Positions 50,923 through 58,273 of a DNA stretch of 64,000 nucleotides are shown here, in pieces. Every line of letters starts with the position of its first letter. The first letter of the stretch is position 1. The stretch comes from Sphingomonas sp. (lineage in GTDB: Bacteria > Pseudomonadota > Alphaproteobacteria > Sphingomonadales > Sphingomonadaceae). The position numbers and the translations under genes were made by a program. The notes under the pieces were generated by a model. It had not been told where the DNA came from. It made no database searches and saw only the letters and a list, made by a program, of their open reading frames with translations. The stretch lies in NCBI RefSeq assembly GCF_017304615.1, contig NZ_JAFKLZ010000002.1, forward strand, positions 558,001-622,000, given 5' to 3'.

Positions 50923-51997
50923 CGCGGCGCTCCTCGAAACGGAACGCGCGGCTGAGCGCCCATCGCTCGAACGCGGTCAGCGGCACGCCGCCGTTACGCC
51001 GGCACCACGCGACCCGTCCCCGCATGGAGCGGTCGAGCGCGGGGGTGAACCAGATCCGCGGACCGGAGCGCGCTGCGCCCGCAGCCGGTGCCGGTTCGGC
51101 CGAGCAGCGCTTCGCCCATCTGGCCAGCACCCACCGCACGACGCCCATGTGCACGTCGACAAGCATCGTGTTGGGCGCGAACTCGCGCTCGATCTCTATC
51201 TCGCTGCCGGTGCCGAAGGAGTAGCCGAAGAAGGCGCCCGGCGTTCCCGGCTCGACCCGGCCGCCCGCCGCGCCGTAGACCTGCTGGCGGAGGCGGTCGG
51301 TGAGCTGCCGCGGCACGACCACGTTCGCGGTGTATCGCTCCCGCAGGCGTTCACGGGCCGAACGCTGCACGAACCGGAACGTCACCGAGACGAAGTGAGC
51401 GACGGCCCACAGGTTGACGACGAACCATGCGGTGTGCGCCGACACCAGCGCGAGCTTGAAGACCGGCGAGGCCGAACCGCCGCCCAGCCGGTGGAGGGCG
51501 GTCTGCAGCGGCCAGAGGAACTGGATGGACAGGACGGCCGCCAGCGCGATCCCGCTTGCCGTGATCCCGAAGAACATCGATTCGTGATAATACACCTTCA
51601 CGTCGGTGGTCGCGTCGTCGCGCTGGGCGATCAGCGTGACGAGCGCCAACGCCAGCGAGATCACGCCAAGCAGGCCGATCTGCGCGCCGAGCAGGTAGCT
51701 CGGCACGGTCTTGAGCACGTCGACGACCTGGGCCGCCCGTGCCGCCGACATCGCCGCGGTGCCGGGGGCGACGATCCGCGACCACGCCTCGACATTCAGC
51801 ACGGCGAGGTCGACGATCAGGTAGCGGGCGAGGAAGATGCTGAACGGCGCGCCCATGAGGCTGCGCAGCAGGCGGTGGCCGGCGGCATAGCGCGCGCGGC
51901 GCGCGACAGGGTTGCCGGCGAGCTGCCGGCGGACCTCGTGCGCCACGAACCTGTTCACGCTGTCGGTCGGGCCGCCCGGGCCCCAGCCGATCCCCAT
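50912..51997 (-). CDS. Multi-span membrane protein paired with the 774-residue protein
   Basis: A 361-residue protein with about four membrane spans (for example ISLALALVTLIAQ, ITASGIALAAVLSIQFLWPL, FKLALVSAHTAWFVVNLWAV). Long soluble loops and a basic C-terminal domain (MRGRVAWCRRNGGVPLTAFE) complete it. The start at 51997 is the first Met after the cueR shadow ends. The frame is open up to 52615 but only antisense to cueR. No family recognised. It is coupled to the following 774-residue gene by an 11-base overlap and is divergent from cueR. Confidence 0.6.
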   Translation of the reverse strand: MGIGWGPGGPTDSVNRFVAHEVRRQLAGNPVARRARYAAGHRLLRSLMGAPFSIFLARYLIVDLAVLNVEAWSRIVAPGTAAMSAARAAQVVDVLKTVPSYLLGAQIGLLGVISLALALVTLIAQRDDATTDVKVYYHESMFFGITASGIALAAVLSIQFLWPLQTALHRLGGGSASPVFKLALVSAHTAWFVVNLWAVAHFVSVTFRFVQRSARERLRERYTANVVVPRQLTDRLRQQVYGAAGGRVEPGTPGAFFGYSFGTGSEIEIEREFAPNTMLVDVHMGVVRWVLARWAKRCSAEPAPAAGAARSGPRIWFTPALDRSMRGRVAWCRRNGGVPLTAFERWALSRAFRFEERRDEG

Positions 51998-52105
51998 CCT
52001 AAGGCACGCCCCCAATTCGTCCCGGTTGCATCGTCGCGGGCCATGCCGCGCCATCCCGGGTTTTCTGCTTCTCGTTCGAACGGCGCCATCATACAAGTGG
52101 AGGTG

Positions 52106-52495
52106 ATGAACATCGGCCAGGCATCGAAGGCGAGCGGGGTCTCGCAGCGGATGATCCGCCACTACGAGAAGCTGGCCCTGATTCCGGCACCGCCGCGTCG
52201 CGACAGCGGCTACCGCGACTATTCGGATTCGGATGTGCACCGGCTGCGCTTCATCGCCAACGCGCGCGATCTTGGTTTCCCGATCACCGAGATCGCCGAC
52301 CTGCTGTCGCTGTGGCACGACCGCGACCGGGCGAGCGCCGACGTGAAGGCGATCGCGCTCGCCCGGGCGGCGGATCTCGGGCGCAAGGCGGTGGCCTTGG
52401 AGCGCATGCGCGCCGCGCTCGTCGACCTGGCCGGCAGATGTCACGGCGACGGGCGGCCCGATTGCCCGATCATCGATGAGTTGGCGGAGGAATAG
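52106..52495 (+). CDS. cueR: CueR copper-responsive MerR-family activator
   Basis: A 129-residue regulator: MNIGQASKASGVSQRMIRHY helix-turn-helix, DSDVHRLRFIANARDLGFPI wing, dimer helix, and a metal loop with Cys112 and Cys120 (CHGDGRPDCPII), the same two positions as the Cu(I) ligands of E. coli CueR. It senses cytoplasmic Cu(I)/Ag(I) and activates export genes. CueR-type boxes occur at 23811, 29952 and 52603 in this window. Its copper targets lie 22-28 kb away, separated by unrelated cassettes. Confidence 0.88.
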   Translation: MNIGQASKASGVSQRMIRHYEKLALIPAPPRRDSGYRDYSDSDVHRLRFIANARDLGFPITEIADLLSLWHDRDRASADVKAIALARAADLGRKAVALERMRAALVDLAGRCHGDGRPDCPIIDELAEE

Positions 52496-52602
52496 CCCGC
52501 AAACGCGGACCGGCGTGAAGTCGCTATCTGCCCCCGACTTCCTTCTCGAAACTGCTGGTCCGGACCCTGAAGTCCCGCCGTTCTCGATCCGTTCTTGACA
52601 TA

Positions 52603-52623
52603 ACCTTGACATCATGTCAGGGT
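52603..52623 (+). promoter_or_regulatory. CueR-type box downstream of cueR
   Basis: ACCTTGACATCATGTCAGGGT is a near-perfect 21-base dyad with the core TGACAT-C-ATGTCA at 52607-52619. The same core in opposite reading lies in the copper ATPase promoter at 29959. -35 and -10 elements are less clear than there (possible -35 ATAACC, or an upstream TTGACA at 52596; -10 around TTTAGC/TAGCTT). The next gene on this strand starts at 52702 and has no obvious copper role. The rest of 52496-52701 shows no transposon end. Confidence 0.65.
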
Positions 52624-52701
52624 TTAGCTTGCGCAGGACGATCCTGTGCGGCGGCGCTGTTGCGCGCCGGCGATCGAAGGGACCTGACGAAAGGGAAGAC
52701 G

Positions 52702-53325
52702 ATGCAAGAGAATGCCACCGGGGAGGCCCAAGGCCTGCCGCAGCTCATGGACATGCTGACCAACGTGGTCGTGACGCTGGACGCCGTCGGGGCGGATTCC
52801 TACTCCGACGTCTTCCTCTACGTCGCGGGCTGCCGCGACGGCCGGCCGATGGGGGAGCTGTCGCTCGAGCGCGGCGACATGTGGATCTCGACCCACGCCG
52901 ACCACCGACCGACGACGCCCGGCTACATCCGCGCCAATGACGTCGCCGACCGCCGGGCGCTGCTGCTCGCCGACCTCGTCTACCTGATGTGGCACTGGCG
53001 CTGGGACAGCGCCGAGGCGGCCAGGGTGGTCGGCGTCGGCGAGCAGATCCTCGACCGGTGGATCGCCCACGCGGCCGAGAACGGCGGCGACGCCATCCCG
53101 CCCGTCGTGGCGCAGCGCGCGCGCCGCCTCATCGTCGTGGAGCAGCTGCGCCTGATCGTGGGGGTTGAGGACGCGCTCGCGGCGGCCTGGGTGCACGACA
53201 CCCGTGCGGCCTTCGGCGGACGCTCGATCCGCGACCTGCTCGTCGACGACGGCGAGGTCGGGTTCCGCCGGGTCCTGCTGCTGCTCCTCAACCAGGTCGC
53301 CGCGACCAGCCACACGGTTCACTGA
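52702..53325 (+). CDS. Xre/MbcA/ParS-like antitoxin-type protein
   Basis: A 207-residue protein with an AAAGGGAAG ribosome site. The C-terminal ~100 residues fit the helix-turn-helix plus toxin-binding pattern of the Xre/MbcA/ParS family: DSAEAARVVGVGEQILDRWI, then VEDALAAAWVHDTRAAFGGR and SIRDLLVDDGEVGFRRVLLL. The N-terminal ~90 residues (SYSDVFLYVAGCRDGRPMGE) are extra. Family members are usually antitoxins of RES-domain toxins, but no RES gene is adjacent; a DnaQ-like exonuclease follows. A CueR-type box precedes it. Confidence 0.55.
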   Translation: MQENATGEAQGLPQLMDMLTNVVVTLDAVGADSYSDVFLYVAGCRDGRPMGELSLERGDMWISTHADHRPTTPGYIRANDVADRRALLLADLVYLMWHWRWDSAEAARVVGVGEQILDRWIAHAAENGGDAIPPVVAQRARRLIVVEQLRLIVGVEDALAAAWVHDTRAAFGGRSIRDLLVDDGEVGFRRVLLLLLNQVAATSHTVH

Positions 53326-53335
53326 GTTCAGCGCG

Positions 53336-54238
53336 GTGGACGGTTCCGACGAGCTCGACGTTGAGCGCGCCAAGCGGCTGTTGCTGGCCGATGGCCGCTT
53401 CAGGGTGCTGGAGCGTGTCGCGCTGCCCGATCGGCGCGTGTCGCTCGGCCCGACGGCGGGATCGCGGATCGGCATCTGTCTCGACACCGAGACGACCGGT
53501 CTCGATCCGTCCGCCGACACGATCGTCGAGCTCGCGCTGCGGCGCTTCAGATACACATCCGCTGGCGAGATCGTCGCGCTCGACGCGCCGTTCGCATGGC
53601 TGGAGGATCCGGGCCAGCCACTGGATCCGGTCGTGTCACGCCTCACCGGGCTTTCCGACGCCGACCTCGCCGGTTGCACCATCGACGACGGCGCGGCGGT
53701 CGAGCTGATGCTGTCCGCCTCGCTCGTCGTGGCGCACAATAGTCGGTTCGACAGGCCGTTCGTCGAGAAACGTCTGCCTGCCGCGGCCGGCCTGCGCTGG
53801 TCGTGCAGCATGGAGGAAGTCGACTGGGCCGCCGCGGGATACGAGGGTCGCGCGTTGCGCTGGTTATTGGATCAGGCGGGCTGGTTCTACGACGCGCACC
53901 GGGCGGGTGACGATGTCGATGCGCTGATCGAGTTGCTCCGTCACCGGCTGGGCGATGGCGCGACGGTGCTGTCGCACGTCATCGCCGGGGCCGAGCGTGG
54001 CGGCTGGCTCGTCCGGGCGCACGGCGCGCACTACGACCGCAAGGACGCCCTTCGCAGTCGGGGATATTTCTGGAACGGCGCTTCCGGCGAGTGGATGCGC
54101 GAGGTCGTGGACGAGCTGCTCGACGACGAGCGCGAGTGGCTGCGGCTGCAGGTGTATTCGCCGGACCATCGGCCCCGCGCGCCGGGTCCGGTCATCGACC
54201 GGATCGACGCCGGCAGCCGATACCGCCGTCTTCAATGA
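53336..54238 (+). CDS. DnaQ-like (DEDD) 3'-5' exonuclease
   Basis: A 300-residue protein with the exonuclease motifs of the DnaQ/epsilon type: Exo I CLDTETTGLDPSADTIVELA (D-x-E), Exo II SLVVAHNSRFDRPFVEKRLP, and Exo III DAHRAGDDVDALIELLRH (H-x4-D). An extra C-terminal domain of ~100 residues (GHYDRKDALRSRGYFWN-like; here AHYDRKDALRSRGYFWNGAS) resembles the tail of some exonuclease-fusion proteins. A GTG start at 53336 is chosen; it follows the previous stop by 10 bases. It could act in repair or defence. It ends 15 bases from the convergent gene. Confidence 0.8.
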   Translation: MDGSDELDVERAKRLLLADGRFRVLERVALPDRRVSLGPTAGSRIGICLDTETTGLDPSADTIVELALRRFRYTSAGEIVALDAPFAWLEDPGQPLDPVVSRLTGLSDADLAGCTIDDGAAVELMLSASLVVAHNSRFDRPFVEKRLPAAAGLRWSCSMEEVDWAAAGYEGRALRWLLDQAGWFYDAHRAGDDVDALIELLRHRLGDGATVLSHVIAGAERGGWLVRAHGAHYDRKDALRSRGYFWNGASGEWMREVVDELLDDEREWLRLQVYSPDHRPRAPGPVIDRIDAGSRYRRLQ

Positions 54239-54253
54239 CGCTGCGGACTGACC

Positions 54254-55096
54254 TCACCGCCATGGCGATGCGGCGAGATCCGATCGGTCGTGCTCGGGTA
54301 GGATCGCCGCGAACCTGCCCGGCAGGCGGGCCAGCGAGCACTCGGGCACGTCGATGATGGCCCGCGTGTAGTTCCGCCCCGTCCATGCCTTACGTATGGC
54401 GTATTCGGGTCTGGCGAGCAGCGGGTGGGCTATGAGCGACGAAACCTGCCTTCCGCTCAGCGCGACCGAAAGCGTGGCGGCGATCCGGTGGCCGCGCGCC
54501 ACGATCTCGTGCCGGGTCGACAGGAACGTGTCGTCGCCGCCCTCGCGGTAGATGACACCACCGCCCAGGTCGATGGTGGCGCGCAGCAGGTCGCCGATCG
54601 GCGGGCGCTCGACGCTGAGCGACGCGACCCTCTTGGGGCGACCGGTCGGCGGGTCCTTGATGTGGATGTCTATCGGCAGCGCGTTACTGTTCGTCGGTGC
54701 CCAGCGCGCGCGGTCGAGCATGTCCTCCGCCGGCATACCTGCCATCGCCAGCGCATCGCGGAGCACCCGCGAGCAGCGCCATGCCCAGGCGGGCGGGTCC
54801 CACTGGACGCGGCCGTCGATCGCTATAAGGCATTCACGGATCTCGGCGCCGCGGCCCACCCGCAGGGCATCGGCGAATTCCTGCAGGCGCCTGGCGCGAC
54901 GCTTGGGCCCGAAGGCATCGGGGACGATGATACGCCGCTGGTCGACGTCGATCAGGTATCCTTGATGGATCGCGCATCCCGAGATCATCGGCGGCAGCCT
55001 CGTTATGCCGGCGCCGGCGATCGCCGCCGCCACCTCTCCGCGCCTGTGCGGAGGGAGCAGGTCGAGTAGCCATTCGACTTCGGGATGTTGCGGCAT
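54254..55096 (-). CDS. Hypothetical protein downstream of the DDE-fold gene
   Basis: A 280-residue soluble protein, no family recognised. It begins MPQHPEVEWLLDLLPPHRRG and contains IRECLIAIDGRVQWDPPAWA, SNALPIDIHIKDPPTGRPKR and a beta-rich C-terminal half. It follows the DDE-fold gene by 48 bases on the same strand and is probably co-transcribed. The context suggests an accessory of the Tn7-like element (inference). No catalytic motif can be pointed to. Confidence 0.55.
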   Translation of the reverse strand: MPQHPEVEWLLDLLPPHRRGEVAAAIAGAGITRLPPMISGCAIHQGYLIDVDQRRIIVPDAFGPKRRARRLQEFADALRVGRGAEIRECLIAIDGRVQWDPPAWAWRCSRVLRDALAMAGMPAEDMLDRARWAPTNSNALPIDIHIKDPPTGRPKRVASLSVERPPIGDLLRATIDLGGGVIYREGGDDTFLSTRHEIVARGHRIAATLSVALSGRQVSSLIAHPLLARPEYAIRKAWTGRNYTRAIIDVPECSLARLPGRFAAILPEHDRSDLAASPWR

Positions 55097-55144
55097 CCGT
55101 AGACGCTAGTCGTGATCGCCGAATATCGCGTTAATGCGGCGCGG

Positions 55145-56356
55145 TCAGTTGCCGCTCTGGTGCTGGCCCTCGGCCATTTCCTCGACTTCGTCGACGAGGT
55201 CGAAGTGTAGGGGGCAGCCGCCGGCATCGCCCAGACGTTCGGTCAGCACCGTGGCGATGTTGGTGACGATCACGGTCCGCGCCTGCTCGAGGGTTAGCAC
55301 CGGGTGTGTCGCCGGATCGAAGCCGGCCGTGGAGCCATCCTCTTCGTGCCCGGCACGCGCGAGCAGGCGCAGCCTGCCGAGGCGCGGCCCGACGAGCCGC
55401 GCAGTGGGGGCGCCGAAGGGCAACTCGGGCGACCGGCGTCCCGACACCACGATGCCCGACGACTTGAACCGCCTGAATAGCCGTGTCCAGTCGGCCGAAT
55501 AGCTGGATCCGAAAACGATCCGCGGCCGGACCGGCACACCGGAGAGGTTCGCCGACCGCAGCGTCGCGTCGGCGATGGCAGCGACTATCATTTCCGCATT
55601 CGGCGGTGCCAGTGCGACGGCGTGGCCGATCGGCGCGCCGGTGAACAGGTCGATCGCCAGAGTAAGGGTGGGACGCGTGGGGTTGGGCCCGTCCTCCGCG
55701 AATATATCGACCAGGCAATGGTCGAAGATGATGACCTCGCCGAAGCCGCGGGCCACCTCGTTCGCCTCGCGGCGGAGCAGCTCGCCGTCGCCGGCCTCCT
55801 CCTTGGCTATGGCCTGCAGCACGAAGCGCCGCAGCGTTTCGCGCGCCGGCGGCTTGGTCTTGTCGCCCCAGCCGCGGGCCACCGCGTCGACGATGACGTT
55901 CGGGGTCCGGTCGCGGGTCGAGCCGAGCGCGCTTCCGATCCTGGTCTCGATCTCCGCGGCGCGTTCGGCCTTGACCGAGGGCCGCTTCGGCACGACCGGT
56001 TCGCTGTAGGGCGCCAGCGGGACGGGCGATGCCGTCCGCTCCCACAGCTTGCACAGGCCGTAGAACCGCGAGCGGCCGATGCCCAGTTCGGCCGCGCAAT
56101 CATCGGCCTTTGCCGCGGAACGGCTCTCGAGCGCGAGGTAGCGCTTAATGACGTCCATCCGCTTCAGCGCCGCGGCGCGCTTTTCCAGCGTCAGCTCGAG
56201 CCAGCGCGGATCGCCCCGCCAGTCCTCGCCGTCGGTCGTCATGAACGCCCCTGCATCATCGCGGGCGACGATAGGCGATCGTTCGTGTGGCAGCAAGAAG
56301 CGCCTCAATGCACGCTGCCACGAAGGAACGTGGTCGGAATGGGATTGACAAGGCAT
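55145..56356 (-). CDS. TnsB/Mu-type DDE-fold protein lacking a catalytic Asp
   Basis: A 403-residue protein. Helix-turn-helix-like segments at about residues 66-105 (MDVIKRYLALESRSAAKADD, AAELGIGRSRFYGLCKLWER) precede an RNase H-like fold with EVIIFDHCLVDIFAED (Asp212), then RPTLTLAIDLFTGAPIGHAV. In active relatives the next strand carries a D-N-G or D-R-G Asp; here it reads RPRIVFGSSYSADW (residues 279-290), so that Asp is missing. Glu311 might remain. It is much shorter than the adjacent TnsB (748 aa). The ATG at 56356 has a GAGG site. Divergent from the winged-helix/tnsABC side. Probably a DNA-binding, non-cleaving relative (inference). Confidence 0.65.
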   Translation of the reverse strand: MPCQSHSDHVPSWQRALRRFLLPHERSPIVARDDAGAFMTTDGEDWRGDPRWLELTLEKRAAALKRMDVIKRYLALESRSAAKADDCAAELGIGRSRFYGLCKLWERTASPVPLAPYSEPVVPKRPSVKAERAAEIETRIGSALGSTRDRTPNVIVDAVARGWGDKTKPPARETLRRFVLQAIAKEEAGDGELLRREANEVARGFGEVIIFDHCLVDIFAEDGPNPTRPTLTLAIDLFTGAPIGHAVALAPPNAEMIVAAIADATLRSANLSGVPVRPRIVFGSSYSADWTRLFRRFKSSGIVVSGRRSPELPFGAPTARLVGPRLGRLRLLARAGHEEDGSTAGFDPATHPVLTLEQARTVIVTNIATVLTERLGDAGGCPLHFDLVDEVEEMAEGQHQSGN

Positions 56357-56416
56357 GACTTTTCCTCTCTTGTTACTGTCACGTTCGCTTGCAACGAGTC
56401 CAGGAGTATAATTGGA

Positions 56417-56812
56417 ATGATGGTCAGGGAGCGGGTGGCGACCCGGCGGAGGGACGCGAAACCGACGATGGACGGATCGAGGCCGGTCGAAGTCAGAAGG
56501 ATCGGCCGACCGCTGTCGTTCGAGCTCGCACGCACGGCGATGTCGGCGGCGGCGGCCAGGCCGGGATCGGACGTGCTCGACCCGCTGGCGGCACACGCCA
56601 TAATGAGCGCCGTTGACTCCGTCGCCGCCGTCGTCGTCCTCGCGCTCGTTTCATGTTCCGAGGGGCCGGTGACGTTCGGTGCGGTCGTGGCGTCGCTCGG
56701 TTCCCGCGTCGCGGCGCGGTTCGCGGTGCTCGCGCTCCTCGGGCGCGGGGCGGTCCGCGTCGCGACGCCCGGCTACCTGACCGACGCTTCGCTCATCGAG
56801 GCCCGCCGGTAG
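56417..56812 (+). CDS. Small winged-helix-like protein before tnsA
   Basis: A 131-residue protein. The basic N terminus (RERVATRRRDAKPTMDG) may contact DNA. The C-terminal 55 residues, GPVTFGAVVASLGSRVAARF then GYLTDASLIE, align by eye with the end of the next protein (GPALSFGYLVSALGSRCAVE ... FSDDSMIH) and with the winged-helix C terminus of TnsA-type proteins. An AGGAG site lies 10 bases before the ATG. It is 60 bases from the divergent DDE-fold gene and 23 bases from the next gene. Confidence 0.5.
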   Translation: MMVRERVATRRRDAKPTMDGSRPVEVRRIGRPLSFELARTAMSAAAARPGSDVLDPLAAHAIMSAVDSVAAVVVLALVSCSEGPVTFGAVVASLGSRVAARFAVLALLGRGAVRVATPGYLTDASLIEARR

Positions 56813-56835
56813 CCGCGGCGCTTGGGAGACGACGG

Positions 56836-57594
56836 ATGGCGTTGAGATTCGACGGGTGCACTTTCCTCGGCGGCCGGTTCGGCGAGCGGGTCGAGAGGGT
56901 GCTCGCGCACGCGATCGGCACCGAGTTCCTCCCCCCGATGCGGGCATGCTCCAAGCGGGCGCATGACCGGGCGCTCAGGGAGCTCCGCGAAGCAGGACTG
57001 CCGTATGTGTCCTATGACGCAGTGCGCCGGCGAATGGCAGCGATCCAGCGGTGGTTCGACCGGCACCGTGAGGTGCGCTGGACGTTCAACCGACAGGTTC
57101 CCATCGACCTGATCGTGGTGGACGCGAACGGCTCGCCGCTCGGCAGGCCGCTGATCACGCTCTCGGGTTCAGTTCGGGTTGAGGGGGATCAGGGCTGGCT
57201 CGACGCGAGGGCCGAGGTCAGCTTCCCGTGCGCCGCATCGACGACGCCGATGGGCGTATGGCGCGCGACGGAGGCGAAGCGGGTCCGTGCCCGCGGCAGG
57301 GATGCGGCGCCGGTGCGGCAGGTTGTCGCCGCCCGTTCCGAAACGGGCCGCCCTGCCTTCCGCCGGCGGGCCCGGCTCGCGCAGCTACTGGATGACGCGC
57401 AATCCGTGCTGGGAATCTTCAACAGGCGCGGCCCCGCCCTGTCGTTCGGATACCTGGTGTCCGCGCTCGGCTCGCGGTGTGCGGTCGAGGCGGCGGTCCG
57501 TCACCTCATCCGCGAAGGCAAGCTCTGGTCGCCCGAGGAGCACGAGTTCAGCGACGACAGCATGATCCACCTGGCGTCCGACGATGTCTTCTGA
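56836..57594 (+). CDS. Chimeric TnsB-fragment/winged-helix protein
   Basis: A 252-residue protein. Residues 80-110 (RQVPIDLIVVDANGSPLGRP LITLS, written here in two blocks) match the start of the RNase H fold of the TnsB encoded nearby (QQVEIDH ... VVDDASGVLLGRPWIT). That includes the first catalytic Asp (Asp91), but the rest of the catalytic core is absent. The N-terminal part is helix-turn-helix-like. The C-terminal ~55 residues are the same winged-helix-like module as in the previous gene. It looks like a truncated transposase joined to a TnsA-type C-terminal domain. Its stop overlaps the tnsA start by 11 bases. Confidence 0.5.
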   Translation: MALRFDGCTFLGGRFGERVERVLAHAIGTEFLPPMRACSKRAHDRALRELREAGLPYVSYDAVRRRMAAIQRWFDRHREVRWTFNRQVPIDLIVVDANGSPLGRPLITLSGSVRVEGDQGWLDARAEVSFPCAASTTPMGVWRATEAKRVRARGRDAAPVRQVVAARSETGRPAFRRRARLAQLLDDAQSVLGIFNRRGPALSFGYLVSALGSRCAVEAAVRHLIREGKLWSPEEHEFSDDSMIHLASDDVF

Positions 57595-58270
57595 ACTCGC
57601 CTTCGTCATGCCCGACGACAGCTGTCTGGACGAGCTGGCCTACGGCGTCCGCTACGATCCCGTCCGCGATCCGCGCACGCGCCGCAACGCCAGGTCCATC
57701 ACCGGTGAGCTTATCTCGGTCCGGGATTCGGTGTGCCATGTCTTCGAAAGCCTGGGGGAGATGCGGACGGCCATCATTCTCGACGTGAGCCACGACGTCG
57801 CCGGCTTCAGGACGCAGCCCGAGCGGATGCATCTCGACGACGGCGGGACCTATACGCCCGACGTGCAGATCTGGTGGAGGGATGGCCGCGTCACCTACCG
57901 CGAGGTCAAGCCCGACGAGAAGCTGATCGAAAAGCCCGACCTCGACGGCAGGGTCGATCCCATCCGGCGGGCCTGCGCCGAGCGCAGTGCGGACTTCGAG
58001 ATCGTGACGGACCGCTGGTATAGCGACCCCGTCCGTCTCAGGAACGCCAACCTCCTGCGCCACGCGTTCCGCCGTTCCCGCGCGGATGACCTCGCCGCCG
58101 TAGCGGACCTGCTGAGCCGCCGCGGCGCCTTGCCGCTATCGGAGGTGCCGCGCGAATCAGGCCTCGGACCGGCGGGGCACTATGCCGCGCTCGCCCTTGC
58201 GGCGGCGCGGCGGTGCCATGTCGATCTCGGTATGGCGATCGGCTTCGACACCATGATGCGGCTGGCATAG
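57584..58270 (+). CDS. tnsA: TnsA-like transposon endonuclease
   Basis: A 228-residue protein with a restriction-type core: TYTPDVQIWWRDGRVTYREV then KPDEKLIEKP, giving Asp93, Glu107 and Lys109 as the D...E-x-K site. TRTTLDV-like strand here is RTAIILDVSHDVAGF. The C-terminal winged helix (LADLLSRRGALPLSEVPRES ... MAIGFDTMMRLA) is the part that in Tn7 contacts TnsC. TnsA cuts the 5' ends of the transposon while TnsB cuts the 3' ends, allowing cut-and-paste movement. Three bases separate it from tnsB. Confidence 0.85.
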   Translation: MSSELAFVMPDDSCLDELAYGVRYDPVRDPRTRRNARSITGELISVRDSVCHVFESLGEMRTAIILDVSHDVAGFRTQPERMHLDDGGTYTPDVQIWWRDGRVTYREVKPDEKLIEKPDLDGRVDPIRRACAERSADFEIVTDRWYSDPVRLRNANLLRHAFRRSRADDLAAVADLLSRRGALPLSEVPRESGLGPAGHYAALALAAARRCHVDLGMAIGFDTMMRLA

Positions 58271-58273
58271 GCC

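Noticed and set aside
52496-52701. Search for Tn7-type ends (repeated ~20-base TnsB sites, terminal TGT...ACA) on the tnsA side, here and in the gaps at 40713-41046, 43893-44143, 48405-48597 and 56357-56416.
   Set aside because: No repeated motif convincing enough was seen by eye. The element's ends remain unlocated, so the cassettes to the left are not claimed as its cargo.
52614-52940. Plus-strand frame starting inside the CueR box (MSGFSLRRTILCGG).
   Set aside because: Arg-rich shadow of the Xre/MbcA-like gene in another frame; no ribosome site and no domain.
56836-57594. Considered as a complete second TnsB.
   Set aside because: Only the first strand of the RNase H fold is present. No second Asp or catalytic Glu follows, and the protein is a third of TnsB length.
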